Source of the DNA: Pisaster brevispinus
Lineage: Eukaryota > Echinodermata > Asteroidea > Forcipulatida > Asteriidae
DNA: 64,000 bases
Reading direction: 5' to 3'
NCBI GenBank assembly: GCA_023634235.1
Contig: JAMKCF010000019.1
Span: 10,929,684-10,993,683 of the forward strand
This document shows, piece by piece, positions 23,943 to 35,999 of the stretch. A model generated the notes under the pieces. That model was not told the origin of the DNA, searched no databases, and saw only the letters and a program-made list of their open reading frames with translations. Numbering within the stretch: position 1 is the stretch's first letter; each line of letters starts with the position of its first letter. The translations under genes and the position numbers were made by a program.

Positions 23943-24597
23943 CTTGACATCCTTTTCCGAGCCCGTAATGAATGAAAAAAGACTTGAAGTCAGAATCTCT
24001 ATTGAGCAACTTCAACAGTCTTGAGCGGCTAGTGGTCAGCTGCATTGTTGGCATTAAGGTGCAGCCCCACTTTGTTGCAAAAATAAGCACACTATATACG
24101 AACCGAGGTTTTCAAGGGAAATAAACATTTTATTGGAAAAATAATGAAAGAGACATTTCAGACTCATAAAGATTATGTGGAAAAGATTATTTATTTTCTT
24201 GTTAACAGTTAGTCTCAAATAAACTCAGACTGTGGAATTAAAGTTTAAAAATAATTCAAAGGATAATAACAAATTGAAACATTGGATTTACATTTATTGA
24301 GTTATAAGGGAAATAAAATATTGTATCGGATCATGGAACTAATGTACCGTTTTCTTCTTCTTATGATTACATCTTCCTTTATAATACCAAAACAAATTAA
24401 GAGAAAAATTAAAGAAGTTTTAATTGTTTATAAGGTTCAATTGTTCACAGGCATTGTCACTTATCAAATTGGTCTACACATATCAAGTTTTCGCAAGGGA
24501 ATAATGAACAAAGGGGCTAAACTAAAAGAGTAAAGATTGTCAAATTTCCACTGTTTTATTTAATTCGTAATCACAAAACACATTTAAAGTAAAGCAT

Positions 24598-24954
24598 TAA
24601 AGGCGGGTGAACTTTAGGGTAAATTTCCATAAAATAATGACCATAAAAACTTACTTGGCAAAGAGCACTGCAGAGACCCCTTTGAAGTGATACAGTTTTT
24701 GATAAAAAGGTAATTGTTCAACCAAAAAATTTGACTCTGACAAAGGCTTTAGGCATGAAGCCTTTCTCAGGCATCTGAAAGCACACATTACTATGCAACA
24801 AGGGTGTTTTTTCTTTCATTGTTTTCTTGCAACTTCGATGACCAATTGAGCCCAAATTTTCACAGGTTTGTTATTTTGTGCATATCTTGGGAAACACCAA
24901 GTGAGGATACTGGTCTTTGACAATTACCAAAAGTATACCCTGCCCTGCCTTTAA
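24598..24954. mobile_element. MITE-like repeat, TTAAAGGC ends
   Basis: The ends are inverted: TTAAAGGCGGG on the left and the reverse complement TTTAAAGGCAGGG on the right. The interior includes CAACAAGGGTGTTTTTTC, CAACTTCGATGACCAATTGA and TTTTCACAGGTTTGTTATTT. I associate these phrases with a very common sea-star repeat, from memory and not a search. The left half is rearranged. Confidence 0.6.
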
Positions 24955-26373
24955 AGAAAGAGAAGCAATGGCTTAAACAAGGTTACAATGTAAATGAAGC
25001 AAGGTACAAATGAAGCAACCAGGTGGGGACGAAGGGCCTTTGTCTTGATTGGACCAACTTTGCTACTTGCTAGTTGATGTACATGTACAGGTAACAGGGG
25101 TGAGATTATAAAAATGATGAAAAATCATGAACATTTGCGTTAAGTTTCCTTTTGGTGTTGAGATGAAACCCCTGTATTTACAGGTGATTACATTTTAGAG
25201 GTTTAAAGACTCTCTACTTCATTTCAATTAATAGAAGACTGAAGATTTGGTCATAACAAGGACAGAGTCCTTCATCTCTGTGATGGCACTTTTACGTATT
25301 TCAAGAAAAATGTAAGGCATAGTGAGATCAAAGAAAAATCCGCAAATCAGGAAAAATCCTGAAAATGATCTCTCCTTTTATGTGCTTCATCTTTTTTGAG
25401 CCTTTTCGGATGATTAATGCACATATACACCTGTAAGAAAAATAAAAAAACTGCTTGCCTCAGAGGGTGTAGATAAGGGAGCAGAGCTTCCTGGGTGTAG
25501 AGTAGTATGCCTTGACCATCCTAGCAATTGATTATAGCTTGCACTTCCGTCGGGAAAAATGACAGACACGCCACATGTTCGTTCCATTGTCAGCAGTCAT
25601 AGCATCACTGTCCACCATCAGGGTCTTGACCATCGTTTGAAAAGGACACCCAGGATTTATCCTGCCATGTGTCTGTCCCCAGATGATTCCTTGGTTGGTA
25701 GGTGACTCTGGATCTCTAAAAGTCGCTTTTAAATGTAGTCGCAGTAGTGTCTTAGAATGTCATTCACCAAAGTCATCCAGTTCTCCAACGGCAAGCTCTC
25801 CAGCTAGAGTTATTGTTTCAACAGTCTTCTCTTGTAATTGTGATAACATCGGATACTTCAAATGAAACACAAGGCCTAACAAGACAGGTCAAATAGACAA
25901 AACAATCACCACAATCACCTGTGATCAATAACAGGCTTAAGACAAGCAAGTACATGTACAACCATAAAACTGAAAACAAATAACATCACATGATGGCTTA
26001 CACTTTATTTTAGAAACTCTTGCAATGTATTTGCATCACAAGACACAAACCTAAAGCTACTTGCAATCATTAATTTAGCCAGTTCAGGTAAACTTCTCTA
26101 ATCCCCCACCCATTCATGTCAAGCACCTCTGTAGATCCTTCCCTGAAAACATATCACAGCATCACATTGCAGTTTATTTTACTCGCAGTTACTATTACAA
26201 TAAATATGTATGCAACCTCAAACCACACCCCTTCAAGTATAATTATTTATGTACCATATATTTGTAAACTTTGGATTGGTAATTTTTTTTTTACAAGAGC
26301 TTGCTTGAATTAATACCCAAGTCCCAATTAAAGTGGAGGCTGGGCAACATGTGCAATTTCTAGGCATCGATCG
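24955..26373. other. Non-coding, with a possible LINE scrap near 25560-25700
   Basis: The stretch around CATCACTGTCCACCATCAGGG resembles the sequence near 23350 in the LINE fragment. Nothing else is identifiable. Confidence 0.35.
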
Positions 26374-26660
26374 CATGTCAGGATTGGTAGAGCTGACAAA
26401 ATTGCCACAGACAGTGTTTATGTTTTTGTGATCAACTATATTACATGAAATAATAAACCTGTGAAAATGTTGGCTTCATCCATCATGTGAGTCAGGAGGA
26501 AATAGTGGAAACAATGCACAATTTTCTGCATGTAATGCAAGGTCCTTTTCAAATAGTTTTCAAAATGACTTCACTTCAGAAGGAAATATTTCACAGAAAT
26601 AAATTTTATCAAAACAATTTTTATCATTTCCAATCCTGTAATAATACCTTTACGAACAAC
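26374..26660. mobile_element. Diverged relative of the 2225-2612 MITE
   Basis: It shares GGATTGGTAGAG, TTTTTGTGATCA, CCTGTGAAAAT, GTGAGTCAGG and CCAATCCTGTAATAATACC with the element at 2225-2612, in the same order. The left terminus is missing. Confidence 0.6.
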
Positions 26661-28379
26661 CACATCCCATTTAAAAGATTGCTCAGCTGTTTGAGAAACA
26701 GTTCTTGACCTGATCAATAATGTCATTCCAAAAGGGGTCACATTTTAAAATTAAAAATGGCCAGCTACATCCTGGTTGTGGGAGTGTCTTGGAGAGATTG
26801 AAGACAAAAACCTAAAAAAATTGCATGAGTAATTTCACTTGAAATTTCATCAGTATGAAGCTACATGTAAAAATTTACCAAACACAACTAGCCAGCCCCA
26901 AAACCATTGTGTAAAAAATGGATATCGTATTTCTGTACAAAAGGTTGGTACGAAAAGGGCAACAGTGAGTTCCACATTTTTGAGTGAGCGAAACCAACAT
27001 GGGCAACCAGACATGTGGCTAAGGTTGAGCCAGTGACGTGGCCAAGGTGAGCTAGATTATCAAAATACTAAGTGCACAAACAAATCTTATACCCACGTTA
27101 ACCCTTTAGCACTTGCGCACAAGTAAACATCTCGTCACGTTTTTCTTGAATGCGGCACAAAAAGTGACAAGATTTTCTACTGTACCTAGAAATCCTTAGA
27201 TGACCCTCAGTGTAATTTTTATGAATTACAAGTTTGAGTTAATTTGTAGAGGATGAAATCACCTTTCCAATGATTTGCACAGATTTGTTGTTTCCTTTAC
27301 CATATTGAAGCCTTGAGGTTGAATTTTGAAAACATAAGACAGGTCAACTAAAATTAGGAAACATTGTTTGTGTACGACGTTAACATTTGTTACATAGACA
27401 GTTGTGCACTGACATTGGCTCAACTGTGCTGTCTCAAAGAAACAAACAACAAAAAAAGTGATTGAAAATATTCACAACACACCTATTTTGGAAATAGAAA
27501 CTAATGCCTCAACCACCTACAGATAACTTCTTTACCTATTAAAACTCTCCAAAATATCCTTTTAAATCTGTGTGTAAAAACACCTGCAAGTTTATCATGA
27601 AAGTAATGGTCGCGATTACCGTGTACATTGTGCGTGAAATACATTGTACATCAACTAAATTCTGTACACACAAAGACAAACTACCCGTTATGTGTTGCAT
27701 AAGTGCATTTTGTGGGGATGAGACTTCCGACCTCTGAACCTTCCCCTTTGGGGTGGAAACCAACATTTTCTTCCTTTGTGGACAATGAGAAACGTAGACC
27801 ATTGTAATATTGCCATTGTGCTCTATCTGAGGTAGTTTGGTACATTTCAATCGCATATGTAACACTCATGATACAATTTCTCGGGTGGTTTGAGGACTGG
27901 AATATTTCACTGGAAGAAAAACTATATTTATCCGACCCACACTTTCTAAGTTTAAAAATTATATATTTTGTTTTACTCTTTACTAGGGGGAAACAGCTTA
28001 CAGACTACTTAAACATTTATACAAACTTTAGGACAAAAATCGTCAGAAATCTTTTTTCTTTTTTTTAAGAAAAGTATAAAGGAAAAATACACACTACTCA
28101 AAAAGATGATTAGTTAATACATTTAGCACATAAAATACATTGGACAAAGGCAGTGTATATTGTGCATGCACTGAACATGTGACTGTTTGGGGGGGGGGGC
28201 TTAATCCATTAGAAATTTTTGGCTATTATTTCCCTTGATAAAAAAAATCATTGGGAGCCACATTAGAAAAAGAAACGGTTATTTATACTATCCATTAAAA
28301 TGTAGAAGTAAACTTTAAATAATAACTAAAAAGAACTTCTTATTATTTTGGGCGATTAAAATTAAAAAAAAGAAAAACG
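26661..28379. other. Non-coding, nothing recognised
   Basis: Short frames only. A minus-strand frame of about 100 codons at 27539-27865 shows no domain and no coding-like composition. A G run lies near 28190. Confidence 0.4.
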
Positions 28380-28485
28380 CACTACTAGTGGGGATTTGAA
28401 TGCGGTGCGTGTTGTTCACTAAGTCCTAAGACTAAGACTTTAAAGAGGGAGGCGTTCCAATGAGCTAGGCCTATGCCACAATGGT
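28380..28485 (-). repeat. tRNA-derived element, minus strand
   Basis: On the minus strand TAGCTCATTGGAACG resembles an A box and ATTCAAATCCCC a B box, about 55 bp apart. The arms do not fold into a confident tRNA, so it is listed as tRNA-derived. Confidence 0.4.
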
Positions 28486-29176
28486 TGAAAAATCCGTAAA
28501 TATACTAATTCCTAAAATATAATAATTGTTACTCGTGGATGTGTAAAGAGAGAGGGCTATAAGATTTGCCAGCTGAATAAATAGCCTTTGATAAAACTTA
28601 GCCGGTACTGGCAATAATCCACTATCTTTTACTTGTTGGAGTCATTTGGTTGTGATGAACATGAGCTTTCCTTTTTAGTCTTTATTTCACAAAAGGCAGA
28701 ACTAGTGCAACTTGGTAATGGCGCGATATAATTGCGAGTTTTAGTGACTTCCTCCTTCCTGTATGCATAAACACACCCTAAGCAGCTCCATGCAGTGAAA
28801 AACTTCTTTTTGTAACTGCCGGGTACCGTAATTGCCAGTTACAAAAGCTCACCAAGGATTTTAAAGCACGCCATCTTTTGTCATCCGGGGCTTCAGCGCT
28901 CCATGATTCAATTGACCGATTTATTTTGCTATTTTGGTAAAAAATAAAGCTGATATGTCAGAATTTCACCTACAGACATTATGTACGAGTACTTACACTT
29001 TAAAATGTGCCTTTACAGCAACAAATTGGGTTCATATTCAGGTAGAATAAGATCTTTTTTCCGAGAGACCTTGTCACTTTCTTCTTTGAGTAAACCATGC
29101 TGCTGGGAAGACGCCTCATGGTCGTTCACGAGACATCGAGGGCGCTGTTCGCCGCGAACAAGACGTATTTAAATAA

Positions 29177-29319
29177 GACCGTTTTCGAAATCACGGCTTA
29201 CCGCTTCGGCTCCGGCATGTGGGCAACCGAAGTCCCGTACCGAAAGTGTACGTTTTCAAAATAACTGACGGAGCCTAAGCCAGAGCCAATAAGCTGAATC
29301 TCTGGTTTCGAAAAGGGTC
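29177..29319. mobile_element. Short MITE with about 17-bp inverted ends
   Basis: Left GACCGTTTTCGAAATCA and the reverse complement of the right end GACCCTTTTCGAAACCA differ at two positions. Inside, GGCTTACCGCTTCGGCTCC and a related inverted phrase (GACGGAGCCTAAGCC) follow. AATAA flanks both sides, but this is too short to be a firm target duplication. Confidence 0.6.
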
Positions 29320-30229
29320 AATAAAACATTGAGCTTGTAATGTGATGTTACGCAAAATGAGCCCTTTTCAGTTGATATTTCGTAGAATAAAATCCTCATG
29401 ATCGTCACTGTGTGTGGACAGAAAAACATTTAATTGTTTTACTTCCGTTCGAGACTATTTACCAAAATTTCAACTTTAAAAAAAGATGATTATAGGCGTG
29501 TTTCATTTTTTTTTCTTTCTGTTTTTCTGCTTTTGATTTTGGGGGTGTTGTTATTGGAATAGTAATTATGCATTAAAGTAAAACTTAAACAACAAATCTT
29601 TTCTCTTTTTCAAAAGAAAAATCAGACAATTAAGCAGCTGGTTATCTGATAATCTATAAGGGTTCCCTTTTCTATTCTTGCAACAGTGATCAAAAGAATG
29701 GTTCAACTGCGGTTGAGTTTTATTTTGTATTATTGTGTAGCCTGTTATTTAGGCTATTTATTTGTTCACATACTTATTAATTTTGTACTTATTAATTTTT
29801 AAAAAGTATTTTTTATTATTTTCTCTGGTGTGGGCCTTATACCTCCTGGCAAATGACAATCTACAACCTTCTCCCATCCCTCCCCTGCGCAAACCCCTCT
29901 AGATCTGCTCCTGAGAAAGAGCGAAGGTGCAGAATGCAAATTATTACTAGCCCCGTCTATTTACAAAACAATTACATTTGACAAAAAGAATAACGCCCAC
30001 CCAGATCCATTGCTTTGATTGTATATACCTACTAACAACGACAAATTGCAATCGAAAACACACCTATTACTAACAAACAATAATAATATTATCATTTTAA
30101 AAATAATACTACAATGCATCTTAGGAAAATGCGTACTGTGAGCGTTTTCCCGGTCGTTGGCCATAGGTTAAATTTGGCAACGACCGAAACATTTATTGGT
30201 TATAGGCGCGAAAACGCACCCCAGTTTAA

Positions 30230-31790
30230 GAACAAGTCAAGCTGCCGAGATGGACGCCATGCATACGCCCCTATTGCTTGTGTTCACTGTCTGCCCAATC
30301 TATGCCATGTAATATGAGTATATTTGCGATCTTTCCAACTATTCAAATTCCTGGGGCAGGGCTCAATATCAAAAAACAAGAACATTCATTTTAAGATGAG
30401 TTGTCAACATTGCCATATAGTAATTTTTATGGTGACGTCACAATTTGCTTAGTAGTCGAGACTTATTTACACTTGAGATCAATCATAACTCTTAATTGCT
30501 TGTTGGTGCACTGCATAACAATATAAGTAGCTATTGTTGCCGCCCTGCATGATTATCATTCAGTTTATTGCTTTTGTATGGTGTCCCACATGTGCTATTT
30601 TGCCCGGCTCGTTTTTGGTTAGGCCTTATGGCTTTGGATTTGCGTAAACAACTGTTGGTTTTGCGTGTCATTATTTGTTTTGCGTTTAATTAATCTTTGT
30701 TTTAATTTTGTGTTGCATTTTGGTTTGCCTCGCTTTTTGGGGTTTGGCGTGGCATTTTGGGTTTGCGGCAAATTTTTATTTTGCGTTGCTTTTTTGGTTT
30801 CGGCGTCGAAGGTTTGGTCTAATATGTCGCAATTGGTGTTTCATTGCATTTTTCGTTTTGCGTGGCATAAAAATGCAATAATAATATCCCCCAACCGAGG
30901 TAAAACAACATCTTTAAGGTTTCGATTAACATTTCAATGTGATGTATGTATCGTACATTCTAATAAATAACGTCGTGTGCCCAGAAGAAGGTTGCAAGGG
31001 TGATAACCGTTTTCCGTGAACACAAAATACAATTTTTTGCTGCAGCAGAGGTTCGCAAGCAATAACTGGCTCTTTTGAAAGTAGGGCATGACTGTTATTT
31101 AATTAAAGCTACAATTACTTTTAAAACACGTTTTTCTATTCCATGTGTAATTTAACTTTCATGCAATGGTTCATGAATTGCAGAGAAACGACCAAACTTT
31201 CAGACTCAGCTTACTTGAAACACACTCTTTTGGACAGGATTGCTTGCAACCTTTTGCCGGGCACACTTTCGTTACAACCTTCTTCAGCACACACCACGAA
31301 TTATCACAAAGTTATTCATTTATTTCCTTTAAGACATTACTGAGACCAGTAATTACAGTTAGTAAGTTAGTCACAGTTCCGCTCAGAACCTGGCTGCTAT
31401 TTTACACACACAGATCTCCTGAGGTAATTACATGACAGGTCATTCCACAAGTTGACATCACTCGTAGCAGTTTCAAGTATCTCGGCGCAGTCTCCATCAC
31501 CGCTTGGTTGGTCAGGGTACCAGTTGGTGTAGCCCTGAGAAAGGCTGCCGTCAATAAAGCCCCAAGTTAAAGAGCCACTGGATGCATCCTTGCGGTAGCC
31601 GAACCAAGTTTTCATGCCACCTTCCCCGAAAGTGGATCTGATAAGCAGAGCAAGGAAATCATGTTCCTCTTGGCTCATAATGGACGCCAGATGAGATGGT
31701 CTGCCAAGGCGTCAGACCCTGACAGTACTGTTCAGCTTCATCAAAGGTCTTGACATCCGTCACGAGAAGGTAGCAATGATTGTTGGTTAC
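30230..31790. repeat. Segmental duplication, copy A (downstream flank plus lectin pseudogene)
   Basis: The order of landmarks matches copy B at about 32595-34200: GTCAAGCTGCC-A/G-AGATGGACGCC, CCCTGCATGATTA-C/T-CATTCAGTT, CACATGTGC-C/T-ATTTTGCCC, a run rich in TTTTGCGT words, AACCGAGGTAAA, and the lectin 3' flank. Copy A ends in the lectin pseudogene. The two blocks are clearly diverged and interrupted by different insertions, so the duplication is old. Confidence 0.75.
31397..31790 (-). pseudogene. C-type lectin pseudogene
   Basis: On the minus strand the sequence matches the lectin family from about NHCYLLVTD onward through WFGYRK, YTNWYPDQPSGDGDC and LWNDLSC. Three defects show it is dead. 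The signal peptide and first cysteines are missing upstream of about 31790. A 2-bp deletion near 31706 (CAGGGTCTGACGCC where the intact copies have CAGGGTTTGTCACGC) shifts the frame. A TG duplication near the end turns the C terminus into SVCVK and a stop. The middle and end (31397-31678) remain open and look deceptively intact. Confidence 0.88.
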
Positions 31791-32111
31791 AGTCACAAAA
31801 GCGCATACCCACTTATCAATATTCACATTTATTTCAATGTTGCCATTAAATTACAAGGGTACATCGTTGAAGTTGACGTACAATATCATAAATATACAAT
31901 GGAAAACCTTTACATGGAAATTGAATTAATAATCAAATAACAGGGCAACATTTAGGCCTAGGGTGAAGCAAAAGCTTTTGTTCCCGTACCTATGGACAGA
32001 CAAACAACAAACACACAAACAATTTACACCCCAACAGACTATAACAACACTGACTAAACAAACAAACACTAAGACAAAACATCAAAATATGCCATAACTT
32101 TTCTTTTACTA

Positions 32112-32590
32112 TTAAGAATTAAGGAACTGAGCTTTTAGTTTTTTTGCAAAATTAGCCAAAGTAAGTGCAGATTTTAAAGAATTGCTGAGACTATTCCAAT
32201 ATGTAGTACCACGTTGGACAATACTATTTCTAAACAATGATGTTCTGTTGAAACAGACATAAAGATTTTTCTTACGGGTACTTCGAGTATCATAATGATG
32301 GATATTTGAAGTTAGTGTAAAGAAAGAGTTAAAACAAGAAGGTAATGAATTATGGTTGAGTTTATACATAAATTTACCTAAATTAAGGTAATAAAGGTCA
32401 TTGAATTTTAGAAGTTTAAATTGTTCAAAAAGTGGAGTTGAATGGTCACGATAACCAGCATTAGAAATAATCCGAACAGCCCGCTTTTGCAAAGTAAATA
32501 GTCTCTTACACTGAGTTGAAGAACCACCCCATACGAGAATGCAATAGTTTAAATATGGCATAACAAAAGAATTATATACTTACATGACTT
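32112..32590 (-). pseudogene. LINE C-terminal fragment (Jockey/CR1-like type)
   Basis: The minus-strand frame of 149 residues begins MPYLNYCILVWGG and contains LFTLQKRAVRIISNAGYRDH, FKLLKFNDLYYLNLGKFMYK, HHYDTR and YWNSLSNSLK. This is the standard region following the reverse transcriptase of CR1/L2/Jockey-like LINEs (PYLxYCxxxW, LQKRAxRII, PLF, HxYxTRS, G-x-x-WNSL). The 5' part is absent, as in typical truncated insertions. It interrupts the space between the two lectin duplication blocks. The frame ends at its natural stop, so decay in this portion is mild. Confidence 0.85.
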
Positions 32591-32594
32591 AATG

Positions 32595-33240
32595 AAAAAG
32601 TCAAGCTGCCAAGATGGACGCCGTGCTTTGCTTTTGTTCGTGGTCAGCCAATCTTTTGAGCTTGATTATTCCAACTACTGGCACAGTAATTGCTTGTTAG
32701 TGCATACGTGTCTATAATAATTGTTGCTACCCTGCATGATTACCATTCAGTTCATTGCTTGAGTATGGTGTTCCACATGTGCCATTTTGCCCAGCTTGTT
32801 GTTTTCGGTTTTCGTTGCATTCGTTTTGCGCCACATTTTTTTGTTTTGCGTGTGTTTTTGGTTTTGTTGTTGTTGTTTTGGGGTTTGTTTTTTTGGGGGG
32901 CAGGGTGCGTGGTATTTTAAAAAAGTTTTGTAAGGCATTTTTGTTATACGTCAAATTTTCTTTTTTGCGCTGCTTTTTTGGTTTTCCGTGGCATTTTCGC
33001 GTGAGTATTTGTTTTGCGTTCTCATTGCGTACAATTTGTTGTGTTGGGGGATTTTGCTTGCATGTTTGGACTTACATCGCACTTGGTTTTTTATTGCATT
33101 TTTCGTTTTGCGAGGCATGTATTATTTAAAAGAATTATTTTTAAGCAACACTAACCGAGGTAAACTAAAAGCTTTGAGGCTCAATTTACACATTTTAAAG
33201 CACTGATCGCACATTCTATGATGTAGTGTGCCTGAAGAAG
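32595..33240. repeat. Segmental duplication, copy B, non-coding part
   Basis: Counterpart of 30230-30975, with the same landmark order. It contains T-rich, TTTTGCGT-like words that open several overlapping frames with no domain. The lectin gene 33834-34337 lies at its right. Confidence 0.7.
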
Positions 33241-33833
33241 GTTTCAAGACTGTATGACCTATGGAATACACTTTTGGCCTCAGCAGAATGACCACTTGGC
33301 GTAACTGGGGGCAGGGAGGTGCCCCCTCCCCCATTGATGTCCTTCCCCGGGTGCCCTTGGGCATTTTTTATTGGTGTTTTCAGAGTTTTAATGTCCATTT
33401 AGCACGCCGATGTACTTTTTTTAAACACTAAAGCCAGATTACCTTATAACAAAAGTAAATTACATTTTTTTTAAATGCGCTGAAAAGAGGCTTAAAAAAA
33501 AAAGGCAAACGGAACCTTGAAAAATGGTGCAGTCCCTTGTGCCCCCCCCCCAAAAAAAAATTTTTTTTAACCCCAGTGCAGCGCTGGGACTGTTATTAAT
33601 GCTATAACTACTTCCAAGGCATGTTTTTACATTCCAAGTGGAATTTAACTTTCATGCATGCATTGTCTTATGAATTGCAGAAAAACGACCAAACTTTCAC
33701 TCTCAGCTTTCTTGAAACACACTTTTGGACGCACATTGGTAGCAACAGTTTGCCGGTCACACTCTCGTTGCGACCTTCTTGGCGCACGACAATAATTGTA
33801 CAGTAATTACAGTTAGTTAGTCACAGTTCCACA

Positions 33834-34337
33834 TCAGTACCTGGCTGGTATTTTACAGACGGAGCTTCTGAGTTCGTAACATGGCATGTCATTCCACAAG
33901 AAGTTGAAATCACTTGTAGTATCAAGGAACTCAGCGCAGTCTCCGTCGCCACTGGGTTGATCAGCGTACCAGTTGGTATAACCTCCGAATGGACTGCTGT
34001 CGAGCCAGGCAAATCCACCAGATTCCTCCTTGCGGTAGCCGAACCAGGTTTTCATGCCGCCTTGGCCGAAAGTGGATTTGATAAGCAGGACGAGGAAGTC
34101 ATTTTCCTCTTGGCTCATAATGGACGCCAGATAAGATGGTCTGCCATTGCGTGACAAACCCTGGCAGTACTGTTCAGCTTCATCAAAGGTCTTGACATCT
34201 GTCACGAGAAGGTAGCAATGATTCCCAAAACTTGTCCATGGACTGATGCAGGACATGCAGGGAGATACGATCAGGAAATGCGACTGAAGGAGAGCTACAA
34301 GAATACTGAAAGTGATGACCCTGAAGGAACTCGCCAT
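33834..34337 (-). CDS. Secreted C-type lectin, single exon
   Basis: A 167-residue protein read from the ATG at 34337. An in-frame TTG extension of ten codons upstream is 5' flank shared with the other copies, not coding. Residues 1-25 (MASSFRVITFSILVALLQSH onward) form a signal peptide. One C-type lectin domain fills the rest: CMSCISPW, HCYLL, a KTFDEAEQYC helix, WFGYRK in place of WIGL, YTNWYADQPSGDGDC, LWND and a final SVC. QPS replaces the usual EPN or QPD sugar motif, while WND is kept. The extra N-terminal cysteine could form a dimer bond. Likely an extracellular recognition or immune lectin. It is the most diverged of the intact copies, especially in the loop before NWY. Confidence 0.9.
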   Translation of the reverse strand: MASSFRVITFSILVALLQSHFLIVSPCMSCISPWTSFGNHCYLLVTDVKTFDEAEQYCQGLSRNGRPSYLASIMSQEENDFLVLLIKSTFGQGGMKTWFGYRKEESGGFAWLDSSPFGGYTNWYADQPSGDGDCAEFLDTTSDFNFLWNDMPCYELRSSVCKIPARY

Positions 34338-34510
34338 ATTCAATAACCAAAAGCAGTCTGCTGTCAAAGACTAGAGGAACTGACAACTTGAGCATAGACG
34401 TAGGTGACTAAAGATTCTAGGTAAACTTACGATCAAAAATAACTTAGAGCATTTCGCTATCGCTGACTTGGTGCCGTACTCAATGTAGCGTTTGTTCACC
34501 AATAATGGCT
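34338..34510 (-). promoter_or_regulatory. Conserved 5' flank of the minus-strand lectin gene
   Basis: Read on the minus strand, the flank contains ATTATTGGTGAACAAACGCT, then TTTAGTCACCTACGTC, then TTGTCAGTTCCT, then GCAGACTGCTTTTGGTT before the ATG. The same words in the same order precede the lectin genes inside RPAP1 intron 11. This implies a shared promoter and 5' UTR. No clear TATA box is seen. Confidence 0.55.
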
Positions 34511-35999
34511 AGTGTTGTGGAGACTTCAGTGCCACCGCCATTTGGTGATTGCGACGATGTGATTTTTGTGAGTAATTATAATATTTCCTCTTTTTATTGC
34601 AATACTATAATACGTAGGCCCCTACCCGTGACATCGGTATCGACAGATTTGCGTATGATAACTTCCATCAGTGTCCGTAGACCAATGACACAAGGTACCA
34701 GCTAACTGTACTTGCTTAATTAAAAAGCATGGTGAAATATGGACTTGGCTCAGGTTACACCTGCGCTTGGTCTCTGGCCCTACTCTTCGAATGTTTGTTT
34801 TGCGTCGCAATTTTGTGTGTGTGTGCTGCATTTTAAAATATTTTGTGTGGTTTTTAATTTCGGCGTCAACCAAAAAATGTAACTCAAAGCCAAAAAATGC
34901 AATCCAAACTCTTTAAAAATGCATGTCAAATTATCGAAAAACAATAATATAAAGGCACTTATGGGGCATCTTAACTCAAAACAGGGCGCACCATTTTTGT
35001 CTAGGGGGAACTTCTGGTCAAAAACAACCTGTAGTTTCCCTTTGTATTTCTCTTAAACATGCCCCTATTCAGTGCTCTTGTTATACCAAATTGGATAACA
35101 GTACAATTGTTATTGGATATTTCAGAGTAGATACGCCTATGCAAAAGTAGGTGAGGAATGCGTATAGTTTGACTCAAAGAATTTAAACAAAATCCACGGA
35201 TTGTTTCACATTCAAACCAACACGTCAATTGATTATATCGGTTTTATAACTCAGGTGTAATGGAGTGACACTAATTAAATAAAACCTCAAGGGAAGGCAT
35301 TGCCTCACAATGGCTATAATAATCATGGGTTGCCAGGGAAACGCACAAAACATCGAGTATACGCTCGCCATATTATTTACATGCGAGTTAACTTCAACAA
35401 TGGCAAACGAGGCTTACAGCAGTCGGTGCGCATATTGATGCAATGGGTATGAATAAGCACGGGGAAAGTTCGTAAAATTTAGATGCTCTTGACTATATTG
35501 AAATCTAGCACATTTCAGAAGCGTTTCACAAGTTATTCTTTACCCATTTTTGTTTCTTTTGAGTGGAGCTCTTAGACTCCGTTTATTCAAATCCACTTAA
35601 TTACAAATTACACTCGTCTTCTATGAAACATTAATGCAAATACTGATAGATCAATACATTAAGTACATATGAGGTTACTAGAAACTAAAAGACAATAAGG
35701 GTCATTCCGTGCCAACTCACCTAAAATCCTGAAAAGTTTGGCAGGCTCCGTCTCAGATTTTGCTAGTATTTTTTTAAATGATCCCCTATATGGGTGCCAT
35801 GAACACACGCAAAATTTTAGAATCTTACTCCTCATAATTTTTTCAGATATGACCCCCTAAAAAAATTAAGCCCCGCCCATTCAAATTGGCTTTTTGTGTT
35901 TTCGGCATTTCCTAGAGAAGTTATGACCCGCTTGTAAGAATTGTATCCAATACCAGTCAAGTTATTTCCAGTTACAATATGGTGTGGGACCTACCGGTA
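34511..35999. other. Non-coding, possible repeat at 35699-36000
   Basis: No gene found. The stretch starting GGGTCATTCCGTGCCAACTC at 35699 has the look of a dispersed repeat, but no second copy is in the window. Confidence 0.35.
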
